A DNA stretch of 64,000 bases. It comes from Aquarana catesbeiana (taxonomy: Eukaryota; Chordata; Amphibia; Anura; Ranidae). The notes below the pieces were generated by a model. That model did not search any database. It saw only the letters and a program-made list of their open reading frames with translations, and was not told the origin of the DNA. Every line of letters starts with the position of its first letter. Position 1 is the first letter of the stretch. Below, in pieces: positions 17,201-32,265 of this stretch. The stretch is taken from positions 372,001 through 436,000 of the forward strand of contig NC_133324.1 in NCBI RefSeq assembly GCF_042186555.1, in the 5' to 3' direction. Position numbers and translations under genes: made by a program.

Positions 17201-20200
17201 CACAGCACCTCATATTGTACACACAGCGCCCGATATTGTACACACAGCCCCCCATATTGTACACACAGCCCCCCATATTGTACACACAGCACCTCATATT
17301 GTACACACAGCACCCCATATTGTACACACATCATCCCATATTGTGCACACAGCACCCCATATTGTACACACAGCACTCCATATTGTACACACAGCACCCC
17401 ATATTATACACACATCACCCCATATTGTACACACAACACCCCATATTGTACACACAGCCCCCCATATTGTACACACATTACCCCATATTGTACACACAAC
17501 ACCCCATATTGTACACACAGCCCCCCATATTGTACACACAGCACCCCATATTGTACACACAGCCCCCCATATTATACACACATCACCCCATATTGTACAC
17601 ACAGCACCCCATATTGTACACACAGCACCTCATATTGTACACACAGCCCCCCATATTGTACACACAGCTCCCCATATTGTACACACAGCGCCCCATATTG
17701 TACACACAGCACTCCATATTGTACACACAGCCCCCCATATTGTACACACAGCGCCCCATATTGTACACACAGCACTCCATATTGTACACACAGTCCCCCA
17801 TATTGTACACACAGCACCTCATATTGTACACACAACCCCCCATATTGTACACACAACACCCCATATTGTACACACAGCCCCCCATATTGTACACACAGCA
17901 CCTCATATTGTACACACAGCCCCCCATATTGTACACACAGCACCCCATATTGTACACACAGCACCCCATATTGTACACACGGCCCCCCATATTGTACACA
18001 CGACCCCCCATATTGTACACACGGCACCCCATATTGTACACAAAGCCCCTCATATTGTACACATCACCCCATATTGTACACACAGCTCCCCATATTGTAC
18101 ACACATCACCCCATATTGTACACAAATCACCCCATATTGTACACGCAGCCCCCCATATTGTACACACAGCACTCCATATTGTACACACAGCACCCCATAT
18201 TGTACACACAGCACTCCATATTGTACACACAACACCCCATATTGTACACACAGCACCCCATATTGTACACACAGCACCCCATATTGTACACACAGCCCCC
18301 ATATTGTACACACAGCCCCCCATATTGTACACACCGCCCTCCATATTGTACAATCAGCACCCCATATTGTACACACAACACCCCATATTGTACACACAGC
18401 ACCCCATATTGTACACACAGCCCATATATTGTACACACAGCACCCCATATTGTACACACAGCCCCCCATATTGTACACACATCACCTCATATTGTACACA
18501 CAGCCCATATATTGTACACACAGCACCCCATATTGCACACACAGCTCCCCATATTGTACACACAGCACCCCATATTGTACACACAGCCCCCATATTGTAC
18601 ACACAGCACCTCATGTTGTACACACAGCACCCCATATTGTACACACAGCCCCCCATATTGTACACACAGCCCCCCATATTGTACACACAGCACCCCATAT
18701 TGCACACACAGCTCCCCATATTGTACACACAGCCCCCATATTGTACACACAGCACCTCATGTTGTACACACAGCACCCCATATTGTACACACAGCACCCC
18801 ATATTGTACACACAGCACCTCATATTGTACACACAGCTCCCCATATTGTACACACAGCACCCCATATTGTACACACAGCACCTCATATTGTTCACACATC
18901 ACCCCATATTGTACAAACAACACCCCATATTGTACACACAGCACCTCATACTGTACACACAGCCCCCCATATTGTACACACAGCACCCCATATTGTACAC
19001 ACAGCACCTCATATTGTACACACAGCACCCCATATTGTACACACAACACCCCATATTGTACACACAGCCCCCCATATTGTACACACAGCACTCCATATTG
19101 TACACACAGCACCCCATATTGTACACACAGCACCCCATATTGTACACACAGCACCTCATATTGTACACACAGCACCCCATATTGTACACACAACACCTCA
19201 TATTGTACACACAACACCCCATATTGTACACACAGCCCCCCATATTGTACACACAGCACTCCATATTGTACACACAGCACCTCATATTGTACACACAGCC
19301 CCCCATATTGTACACACAGCAACCCATATTGTACACACAACACCCCATATTGTACACACAGCCCCCCATATTGTACACACAGCACTCCATATTGTACACA
19401 CAGCACCTCATATTGTACACACAGCACCCCATATTGTACACACAGCCCCCCATATTATACACACAGCACACCATATTGTACACACAGCCCCCCCATATTG
19501 TACACACAGCCCCCCATATTGTACACACAGCCCCCCATATTGTACACACAGCAACCCATATTGTACACACAACACCCCATATTGTACACACAGCACCTCA
19601 TATTGTACACAAAGCACCCCATATTGTACACACAGCACCCCATATTGTACACACAGCCCCCCATATTGTACACACAGCCCCCCATATTGTACACACAGCA
19701 CCTCATATTGTACACACAGCACCCCATATTGTACACACAGCAACCCATATTGTACACACAGCACCCCATATTGTACACACAGCACCCCATATTATACACA
19801 CAGCACACCATATTGTACACACAGCCCCCCCATATTGTACACACAGCCCCCCATATTGTACACACAGCACTCCATATTGTACACACAACACCCCATATTG
19901 TACACACAACACCCCATATTGTACACACAGCACCCCATATTGTACACACATCACCCCATATTGTACACACAGCACTCCATATTGTACACACAGTCCCCCA
20001 TATTGTACACACAACACCCCATATTGTACACACAACACCCCATATTGTACACACAGCACCCCATATTGTACACACATCACCCCATATTGTACACACAGCA
20101 CCTCATATTGTACACACATCACCCCATATTGTACACACAGCACCCCATATTGTACACACAGCACCCCCATATTGTACACACAGCACCCCATATTGCACAC

Positions 20201-22199
20201 ACAGCTCCCCATATTGTACACACAGCACCCCATATTGTACACACAGCACCTCATGTTGTACACACAGCACCCCATATTGTACACACAGCCCCCATATTGT
20301 ACACACAGCCCCCCATATTGTACACACAGCACCCCATATTGCACACACAGCTCCCCATATTGTACACACAGCCCCCATATTGTACACACAGCACCTCATG
20401 TTGTACACACAGCACCCCATATTGTACACACAGCACCCCATATTGTACACACAGCACCTCATATTGTACACACAGCTCCCCATATTGTACACACAGCACC
20501 CCATATTGTACACACAGCACCTCATATTGTTCACACATCACCCCATATTGTACAAACAACACCCCATATTGTACACACAGCACCTCATACTGTACACACA
20601 GCCCCCCATATTGTACACACAGCACCCCATATTGTACACACAGCACCTCATATTGTACACACAGCACCCCATATTGTACACACAACACCCCATATTGTAC
20701 ACACAGCCCCCCATATTGTACACACAGCACTCCATATTGTACACACAGCACCCCATATTGTACACACAGCACCCCATATTGCACACACAGCACCTCATAT
20801 TGTACACACAGCACCCCATATTGTACACACAACACCTCATATTGTACACACAACATCCCATATTGTACACACAGCCCCCCATATTGTACACACAGCACTC
20901 CATATTGTACACACAGCACCTCATATTGTACACACAGCCCCCCATATTGTACACACAGCAACCCATATTGTACACACAACACCCCATATTGTACACACAG
21001 CCCCCCATATTGTACACACAGCACTCCATATTGTACACACAGCACCTCATATTGTACACACAGCACCCCATATTGTACACACAGCCCCCCATATTATACA
21101 CACAGCACACCATATTGTACACACAGCCCCCCCATATTGTACACACAGCCCCCCATATTGTACACACAGCCCCCCATATTGTACACACAGCCCCCCATAT
21201 TGTACACACAGCAACCCATATTGTACACACAACACCCCATATTGTACACACAGCACCTCATATTGTACACAAAGCACCCCATATTGTACACACAGCACCC
21301 CATATTGTACACACAGCACCCCATATTGTACACACAGCACCCCATATTGTACACACAGCACTCCATATTGTACACACAGCACCCCGTATTATACACACAT
21401 CACCCCATATTGTACACACAGCACCCCATATTGTACACAAAGCACCCCATATTGTACACACAGCCCCCCCATTTTGTACACACAGCACCCCATATTATAC
21501 ACACAGCACCCCATATTGTACACACAGCCCCCCATATTGTACACACAGCACCCCATATTGTACACACACAGCACTCCATATTGTACACACAGCACCCCAT
21601 ATTGTACACACAGCCCCCCATATTGTACACACAGCACCCCATATTGTACACACACAGCACTCCATATTGTACACACAACACCCCATATTGTACACACAGC
21701 CCCCCATATTGTACACACAGCCCCCCATATTGTACACACAGCACCCCATATTGTACACACAGCCCCCCATATTGTACACAAAGCTCCCCATATTGTACAC
21801 ACAGCCCCCATATTGTACACACAGCACCTCATATTTTACACATAGCACCCCATATTGTACACACAGCTCCCCATATTGTACACACAGCCCCCCCCCATAT
21901 TGTACACACAGCCCCCCATATTGTACACACAGCCCCCCATATTGTACACACAGCACCCCATATTGTACACACAGCACCATATTGTACACACAGCACCCCA
22001 TATTGTACACACAGCACCTCATATTGTACACACAGCACCCCATATTGTACACAAAGCCCCCCATATTGTACACACAGCACCCCCATATTGTACACACATC
22101 ACCCCATATTGTACACACATCACCCCATATTGTACACACAGCCCCCCATATTGTACACACAGCACCCCATATTGTACACACAGCCCCCCATATTGTACA

Positions 22200-22913
22200 C
22201 ACAGCACCCCATATTGTACACACAGCCCCCCATATTGTACACACAGCACCCCATATTGTACACACAGCTCCTCATATTGTACACACGGCCCCCCATATTG
22301 TACACACACAGCACTCCATATTGTACACACAGCACCCCATATTGTAAACACAGCCCCCCATATTGTACACACAGCACCTCATATTGTACACACAGCACCC
22401 CATATTGTACACACAGCACCCCATATTGTACACACAGCACTCCATATTGTACACACAGCACCCCATATTGTACACACAGCCCCCCATATTGTACACAGCC
22501 CCCCATATTGTACACACAACTCCCCATATTGTACACACAGCACCTCATATTGTACACACAGCACCCCATATTGTACACACAGCCCCCCATATTGTACACA
22601 CAGCACCCCATATTGTACACACAGCTCCTCATATTGTACACACGGCCCCCCATATTGTACACACACAGCACTCCATATTGTACACACAGCACCCCATATT
22701 GTAAACACAGCCCCCCATATTGTACACACAGCACCTCATATTGTACACACAGCACCCCATATTGTACACACAGCACCCCATATTGTACACACAGCACTCC
22801 ATATTGTACACACAGCACCCCATATTGTACACACAGCCCCCCATATTGTACACAGCCCCCCATATTGTACACACAACTCCCCATATTGTACACACAGCAC
22901 CTCATATTGTACA
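22200..22913. repeat. 357-bp (17-unit) tandem duplication in the satellite
   Basis: Positions 22200-22556 and 22557-22913 carry the same order of variant units at a 357-bp offset (17 x 21). Shared markers are a GCTCCTC unit, an ACGGCCC unit, a CACACACAG dinucleotide expansion, a TGTAAACAC unit and a short CACAGCC unit. The two copies appear almost identical, which suggests a recent event. Confidence 0.85.
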
Positions 22914-25339
22914 CACAGCACCCCATATTGTACACACAGCACCCCATATTGTACACACATCACCTCATATTGTACACACAGCACCCCATATTGTACACAC
23001 AACCCCCCATATTGTACACACAGCACCTCATATTGTACACACAGCACCCCATATTGTACACACAGCACCCCATATTGTACACACACAGCACTCCATATTG
23101 TACACACAGCACCCCATATTGTACACACAGCACCCCATATTGTACACACAGCCCCCCATATTGTACACAGCCCCCCATATTGTACACACAACTCCCCATA
23201 TTGTACACACAGCACCTCATATTGTACACACAGCACCCCATATTGTACACACAGCACCCCATATTGTACACACATCACCTCATATTTTACACACAGCACC
23301 CCATATTGTACACACAACCCCCCATATTGTACACACAGCCCCCCATATTGTACACACAGCTCCCATGTTGTACACACAGCACCCCATATTGTACAGACAG
23401 CACCCCATATTGTACACACAACCCCCCATATTGTACACACAGCACCCCATATTTTACACACAGCCCCCCATATTGTACACACAGCCCCCCATATTGTACA
23501 CACAGCACCCCATATTGTACACACAACCCCCCATATTGTACACACAGCACCCCATATTGTACACACAACACCCCATATTGTACACACAGCCCCCCATATT
23601 GTACACACAGCACCTCATATTGTACACACAGCACCTCATATTGTACACACAGCACCCCATATTGTACACACAGCACCATATTGTACACACAGCACCCCAT
23701 ATTATACACACAGCACCCCATATTGTACACACAGCACCTCATATTGTACACACAGCACCTCATATTGTACACACAGCACCCCATATTGTACACACAGCCC
23801 CCCATATTGTGCACACAGCACCCCATATTGTACACACAGCATCTCATATTGTACACACAGCACCTCATATTGTACACACAGCCCCCCATATTGTACACAC
23901 AGCCCCCCATATTGTACACACAGCACCTCATATTGTACACACAGCACCCCATATTTTACACACATCACCCTATATTGTACACACAGCCCCCCATATTGTA
24001 CACACAGCACCCCATATTGTACACACATCACCCCATATTGTACACACAGCACCTCATATTGTACACACAGCACCCCATATTGTACACACATCACCCCATA
24101 TTGTGCACACAGCACCTCATATTGTACACACAGCACCCCATATTGTACACACAGCCCCCCATATTGTACACACAGCACCCCATATTGTACACACATCACC
24201 CCATATTGTACACACAGCACCTCATATTGTACACACAGCACCCCATATTGTACACACATCACCCCATATTGTACACACAGCACCTCATATTGTACACACA
24301 GCCCCCCATATTGTACACACAGCACCCCATATTGTACACACAACACCCCCATATTATACACACAGCCCCCCATATTGTACACACAGCACCTCATATTGTA
24401 CACACAGCACCCCATATTGTACACACAGCACTCCATATTGTACACACAGCACCTCATATTGTTCACACAGCCCCCCATATTGTACACACAGCACCCCATA
24501 TTGTACACACAGCACCTCATATTGTACACACAGCACCCCATATTGTACACACAGCACCTCATTTTGTACACACAGCACCTCATATTGTACACACAACACC
24601 CCCATATTATACACACAGCCCCCCATATTGTACACACAGCACCCCATATTGTACACACAGCCCCCCATATTGTACACACAGCCCCCCATTTTGTACACAC
24701 AGCACTCAATATTGTACACATAGCACCCCATATTGTACACAAAGCCCCCCATATTGTACACACAACCCCCCATATTGTACACACAGCACCCCATATTGTA
24801 CACACAGCCCCCCATATTGTACACACAGCACCCCATATTGTACACACAGCCCCCCATATTGTACACACAGCACCCCATATTGTACACACAACCCCCCATA
24901 TTGTACACACAGCCCCCCATATTGTACACACAGCACCCCATATTGTACACACAACCCCCCATATTGTACACACAGCACCATATTGTACACACAGCACCCC
25001 ATATTATACACACAGCACCCCATATTGTACACACAGCCCCCCATATTGTACACACAGCACCCCATATTGTACACACACAGCACTCCATATTGTACACACA
25101 GCACCCCATATTGTACACACAACACCCCATATTGTACACACAGCACCCCATATTGTACACACAGCCCCCATATTATACACACAGCCCCCCATATTGTACA
25201 CAAAGCACCCCATATTGTACACACAGCCCCCCATATTGTACACAAAGCAACCCATATTGTACACACAGCACCCCATATTGTACACAAAGCACCCCATATT
25301 GTACACACAGCCCCCCATATTGTACACAAAGCAACCCAT

Positions 25340-27177
25340 ATTGTACACACAGCCCCCATATTGTACACACAGCACCTCATATTTTACACATAGCACCCCA
25401 TATTGTACACACAGCTCCCCATATTGTACACACAGCCCCCCCCATATTGTACACACAGCACCCCATATTGTACATACAGCACCCCATATTGTACACACAG
25501 CACTTCATATTGTACACACAGCACCTCATATTGTACACACAGCCCCCCATATTGTACACACAGCCCCCCATATTGTACACACAGCACCCCATATTGTACA
25601 CACAGCACCATATTGCACACACAGCACCCCATATTGTACACACAGCACCTCATATTGTACACACAGCACCCCATATTGTACACACAGCACCTCATATTGT
25701 ACACACAGCACCTCATATTGTACACACAGCACCCCATATTGTACACACAGCCCCCCATATTGTACACACACCGTCCCATATTGTACACACAGCACCCCAT
25801 ATTGTACACACAGCACCTCATATTGTACACACAGCACCTCATATTGTACACACAGCACCCCATATTGTACACACAGCACCTCATATTGTACACACAGCAC
25901 CCCATATTATACACACAGCACCCCATATTGTACACACATCACCCCATATTGTACACACAACCCCCCATATTGTACACACAGCACCCCATATTGTACACAC
26001 AGCAGCCCATATTGCACACACAGCCCCCAATATTGTACACACAGCGTCCCATATTGTACACACAGCACCCCATATTGTACACACAGCACCCCATATTGTA
26101 CACACAACCCCCCATATTGTACACACAGCACCATATTGTACACACAGCACCCCATATTATACACACAGCACCCCATATTGTACACACAGCCCCCCATATT
26201 GTACACACAGCACCCCATATTGTACACACACAGCACTCCATATTGTACACACAGCACCCCATATTGTACACACAGCCCCCCATATTGTACACACAACACC
26301 CCATATTGTACACACAGCACCCCATATTGTACACACATCCCCCATATTATACACACAGCCCCCCATATTGTACACAAAGCACCCCATATTGTACACACAG
26401 CCCCCCATATTGTACACAAAGCAACCCATATTGTACACACAGCCCCCATATTGTACACACAGCACCTCATATTTTACACATAGCACCCCATATTGTACAC
26501 ACAGCTCCCCATATTGTACACACAGCCCCCCCCATATTGTACACACAGCACCCCATATTGTACATACAGCACCCCATATTGTACACACAGCACTTCATAT
26601 TGTACACACAGCACCTCATATTGTACACACAGCCCCCCATATTGTACACACAGCCCCCCATATTGTACACACAGCACCCCATATTGTACACACAGCACCA
26701 TATTGCACACACAGCACCCCATATTGTACACACAGCACCTCATATTGTACACACAGCACCCCATATTGTACACACAGCACCTCATATTGTACACACAGCA
26801 CCTCATATTGTACACACAGCACCCCATATTGTACACACAGCCCCCCATATTGTACACACACCGTCCCATATTGTACACACAGCACCCCATATTGTACACA
26901 CAGCACCTCATATTGTACACACAGCACCTCATATTGTACACACAGCACCCCATATTGTACACACAGCACCTCATATTGTACACACAGCACCCCATATTAT
27001 ACACACAGCACCCCATATTGTACACACATCACCCCATATTGTACACACAACCCCCCATATTGTACACACAGCACCCCATATTGTACACACAGCAGCCCAT
27101 ATTGTACACACAGCCCCCAATATTGTACACACAGCGTCCCATATTGTACACACAGCACCCCATATTGTACACACAGC
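25340..27177. repeat. 1,090-bp tandem duplication in the satellite
   Basis: About 25340-26087 recurs at 26430-27177 with an offset of exactly 1,090 bp. Shared markers are a TATTTTACACATAG unit (25382/26472), a seven-C run (25434/26524), a TACATACAG unit, an ACACCGTCCC unit (25768/26858) and a GCAGCCC unit. I noticed one substitution (TTGCACAC at 26015 against TTGTACAC at 27105). Upstream of this the offset becomes about 1,153 bp because the first copy holds three extra units. Confidence 0.85.
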
Positions 27178-30100
27178 ACCTCATATTGTACACACAGCCC
27201 CCCATATTGTACACACAGCACCTCATATTGTACACACAGCCCCCATATTGTACACACAGCACCTCATATTGTACACACAGCACCCCGTATTGTACACACA
27301 GCACCCCATATTGTACACACAGCACCCCATATTGTACACACAGCACCCCCATATTGTACACACAGCACCCCATATTGTACACACAGCACCTCATATTGTA
27401 CACACAGCACCTCATATTGTACACACAGCACCTCATATTGTACACACAGCCCCCCATATTGTACACACAGCACCCCATATTATACACACAACACCCCATA
27501 TTGTACACACAGCACCCCATATTGTACACACAGCCCCCCATATTGTACACACAGCACTCAATATTGTACACACATCACCCCATATTGTACACACGGCCCC
27601 CCATATTGTACACACAGCACCCCATATTGTACACACAGCACCTCATATTGTACACACAGCACCTCATATTGTACACACAGCACTCCATATTGTACACACA
27701 GCCCCTCATATTGTACACACAACACCTCATATTGTACACACAGCCCCCCATATTGTACACACAGCACCCCATATTGTACACACAGCCCCCCATATTGTAC
27801 ACACAGCACTCAATATTGTACACACATCACCCCATATTGTACACACGGCCCCCCATATTGTACACACAGCACCCCATATTGTACACACAGCACCTCATAT
27901 TGTACACACAGCACCTCATATTGTACACACAGCACTCCATATTGTACACACAGCCCCTCATATTGTACACACAACACCTCATATTGTACACACAGCCCCC
28001 CATATTGTACACACAACACCCCATATTGTACACACAGCCCCCCATATTGTACACACAGCACCTCATATTGTGCACACAGCACCCCATATTGTACACACAG
28101 CAACCCATATTGTACACACAGCACCCCATATTGTACACACAACCCCCCATATTGTACACACAGCCCCCCATATTGTACACACAGCACTCCATATTGTACA
28201 CACAGCACCCCATATTGTACACACAACACCCCATATTGTACACACAGCACCCCATATTGTACACACAGCCCCCATATTGTACACACAGCACCCCATATTG
28301 TACACACAGCCCCCCATATTGTACACACAGCACCCCATATTGTACACAAAGCACCCCATATTGTACACACAGCCCCCCATATTGTACACACAGCCCCCCA
28401 TATTGTACACAAAGCACCCCATATTGTACACACAGCCCCCATATTGTACACACAGCACCTCATATTGTACACACACAGCACCCCATATTGTACACACAGC
28501 TCCCCATATTGTACACACAGCACCTCATATTGTACACACAACACCTCATATTGTACACACAACACCCCATATTGTACACACAGCACCCCATATTGTACAC
28601 ACAGCACCCCATATTGTACACACAGCCCCCCATATTGTACACACAGCACCCCATATTGTACACACAGCACCTCATATTGTACACACAGCTCCCCATATTG
28701 TACACACAGCACCCCATATTGTACACACAGCACCCCATATTGTACACACAGCACCCCATATTGTACACACAGCCCCCCATATTGTACACACAGCACCCCA
28801 TATTGTACACACAGCACCTCATATTGTACACACAGCTCCCCATATTGTACACACAGCAACCCATATTGTACACACAACCCCCCATATTGTACACACAGCA
28901 CCCCATATTGTACACACAACACCCCATATTGTACACACAGCAACCCATATTGTACACACAACCCCCCATATTGTACACACAGCACCTCATATTGTACACA
29001 CAGCACCCCCATATTGTACACACAGCACCTCATATTATACACACAGCACCCCATATTATACACACAGCCCCCCATATTGTACACACAGCCCCTCATATTG
29101 TACACACAGCACCCCATATTGTACACACAGCACCCCATATTATTCACACAGCACCCCATATTGTACACACAGCCCCCCATATTGTACACACAGCACCCCA
29201 TATTGTACACACAGCACCTCATATTGTACACACTGCACCCCATATTGTACACACAGCACCCCATATTATACACACATCACCCCATATTGTACACACAGCA
29301 CCCCATATTGTACACACAGCACCTCATATTGTACACAGAGCACCCCATATTGTACACACAGCACCCCATATTGTACACACAGCCCCCATATTGTACACAC
29401 AGCACTCAATATTGTACACACATCACCCCATATTGTACACACGGCCCCCCATATTGTACACACAGCACCCCATATTGTACACACAGCCCCTCATATTGTA
29501 CACACAACACCTCATATTGTACACACAACACCCCATATTGTACACACAGCCCCCCATATTGTACACACAGCACCTCATATTGTGCACACAGCACCCCATA
29601 TTGTACACACAGCACCCCATATTGTACACACAACCCCCCATATTGTACACACAGCCCCCCATATTGTACACACAGCACTCCATATTGTACACACAGCACC
29701 CCATATTGTACACACAGCACCCCATATTGTACACACAGCCCCTCATATTGTACACACAACACCTCATATTGTACACACAACACCCCATATTGTACACACA
29801 GCCCCCCATATTGTACACACAGCACCTCATATTGTGCACACAGCACCCCATATTGTACACACAGCACCCCATATTGTACACACAACCCCCCATATTGTAC
29901 ACACAGCCCCCCATATTGTACACACAGCACTCCATATTGTACACACAGCACTCCATATTGTACACACAGCACCCCATATTGTACACACAACACCCCATAT
30001 TGTACACACAGCACCCCATATTGTACACACAGCCCCCATATTGTACACACAGCACCCCATATTGTACACACAGCACCCCATATTGTACACACAACCCCCC

Positions 30101-31389
30101 ATATTGTACACACAGCACCCCATATTGTACACAAAGCACCCCATATTGTACACACAGCACCCCATATTGTACACACAGCCCCCCATATTGTACACACAGC
30201 CCCCCATATTGTACACAAAGCACCCCATATTGTACACACAGCCCCCATATTGTACACACAGCACCTCATATTGTACACACACAGCACCCCATATTGTACA
30301 CACAGCTCCCCATATTGTACACAAAGCACCCCATATTGTACACACAGCACCCCATATTGTACACACAGCACCCCATATTGTACACACAGCACCTCATATT
30401 GTACACACAACACCTCAAATTGTACACACAGCCCCCCATATTGTACACACAGCACCCCATATTGTACACACAGCACCTCATATTGTACACACAACACCCC
30501 ATATTGTACACACAGCACCTCATATTGTACACACAGCACCTCATATTGTACACACAACACCTCATATTGTACACACAGCCCCCCATATTGTACACACAGC
30601 ACCCCCATATTATACACACAGCCCCCCATATTGTACACACAGCACCTCATATTGTACACACAGCACCTCATATTGTACACACAACACCTCATATTGTACA
30701 CACAGCCCCCCATATTGTACACACAGCACCCCCATATTATACACACAGCACCCCATATTGTACACACAGCACCCCATATTGTACACACAGCACTCCATAT
30801 TGTACACACAGCACCCCATATTGTACACACAGCACTCCATATTGTACACACAGCACCCCATATTGTACACACAGCACTCCATATTGTACACACAGCACCC
30901 CATATTGTACACACAGCACCCCATATTGTATACACAGCACCCCATATTGTACACACAGCACCCCATATTGTACACACAGCACCTCATATTATACACACAG
31001 CACCCCATATTATACACACAGCCCCCCATATTGTACACACAGCCCCCCATATTGTACACACAGCCCCCCCATATTGTACACACAGCACCCCATATTGTAC
31101 ACACAGCACCCCATATTGTATACACAGCACCCCATATTGTACACACAGCACCCCATATTGTACACACAGCACTCCATATTGTATACACAGCACCCCATAT
31201 TGTACACACAGCACCCCATATTGTACACACAGCACCTCATATTATACACACAGCACCCCATATTATACACACAGCCCCCCATATTGTACACACAGCACCC
31301 ATATTGTACACACAGCCCCCCATATTGTACACACAGCCCCCCATATTGTACACACAGCTCCCCATATTGTACACACAGCACCTCATATT

Positions 31390-31486
31390 GACAGAAAAAC
31401 ACAGAATTGTTGACATTTTTGCAGATTTATTAAAAAAGAAAACCTGAACTATCACATGGTCCTAAGTATTCAGACCCTTTGCTCAG
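31390..31486. repeat. Tc1-like left TIR, inner part
   Basis: Begins ACAGAAAAACACAG directly after the last satellite unit (CACCTCATATTG). It runs to the TTCAGACCCTTTGCTCAG stretch and is the inverted counterpart of 35243-35334. The point where this arm enters the satellite corresponds on the right arm to the sequence after GTGTTTTTCT (35334). The array therefore occupies an internal position of the TIR. Confidence 0.9.
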
Positions 31487-31936
31487 TATTTAGTAGAAGC
31501 CCCTTTTGATGAGTCTTTTTGGGAAGATACAACAAGTTTTTCACACCTGGATTTGGGGATCCTCTGCCATTCCTCCTTGCAGATCCTCTCCAGTTCTGTC
31601 AGGGGGGATGGTAAACATTGGTGGACGGCCATTTTTAGGTCTCTCTAGAGATGCTCAATTGGGTTTAAGTCAGGGCTCTGGCTGGGCCATTCAAGAACAG
31701 TCACGGAGTTGTTGTGAAGCCACTCCTTCGTTATTTAGCTGTGTGCTTAGGGTCATTGTCTTGTTGGAAGGTAAACCTTCGGCCCAGTCTGAGGTCCTGA
31801 GCACTCTGGAGAAGGTTTTAATCCAGGATATCCCTGTACTTGGCCGCATTCATCTTTCCTTCGATTGCAACCAGTCGTCCTGTCCCTGCAGCTGAAAAAC
31901 ACCCCCACAGCATGATGCTGCCACCACCATGCTTCA

Positions 31937-31944
31937 CAGTTGGG
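31937..31944. other. left target-site duplication of hAT insert
   Basis: CAGTTGGG immediately before the hAT terminus. It is repeated exactly at 34272-34279. Removing one copy plus 31945-34271 rejoins the Tc1 transposase reading (minus strand) across the gap, which supports a true 8-bp duplication. Confidence 0.9.
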
Positions 31945-32265
31945 CAGGCCTGTACTGGCCATAGGGACAACCGGGAGATTCCCGGTGGGCTGATGGCTCA
32001 GTGGGCCAGTCAGGTGCAGTCCTGGAGCCGCTCCTCTCTGACAGTGAGTGATCGCAATTTCACTCCTGTCAGGAGGAGAAGCTTTCTTCCATTAGGCGTT
32101 ATGCTCCCTCCAGCCTGCATGGGGAGATAGACCAACGGCAGACTTTCCTTCCTCTCTCCCCTATCATGTGTTATCACATGACTGGAGAGAGGAACGAGAA
32201 GCTGCCTTCATAACGGTGAGTATATGTGGGAGGGGGAGGAGAGGGAGGACACTGATGTGAAGGGC

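Larger units (their letters stand above)
1..31389. repeat. 21-bp satellite array, about 31.4 kb
   Basis: Unbroken head-to-tail array of about 1,500 copies of a 21-bp unit with the core CATATTGTACACACAG, preceded by a C-run and a variable two or three bases. Common variants are CACC, CTCC, CCTC, AACACC, ATCACC and a 20-bp form lacking one C. The array begins before the window and has no non-repeat insertion. At its right edge the last unit reads directly into the inner terminal inverted repeat of a Tc1-like transposon at 31390. Because 21 is divisible by 3 and the unit lacks stops in every frame on both strands, open frames of thousands of codons arise (repeating HPILYTQ, HIVHTAP or YCTHSTP). 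I see no start, splice or codon-bias signal that would make these genes. The plus strand is C-rich and the minus strand carries a G-run every 21 bases. Confidence 0.97.

Noticed and set aside
1..31389. CRISPR-like regular array
   Set aside because: There are no unique spacers between repeats. This is a contiguous satellite in eukaryotic DNA.
1..31389. Telomeric or interstitial telomere repeat
   Set aside because: The unit does not contain TTAGGG or its complement in tandem.
31506..32130. Plus-strand open frames over the Tc1 remnant
   Set aside because: The conserved Tc1 motifs read on the minus strand. The plus frames are shadows.
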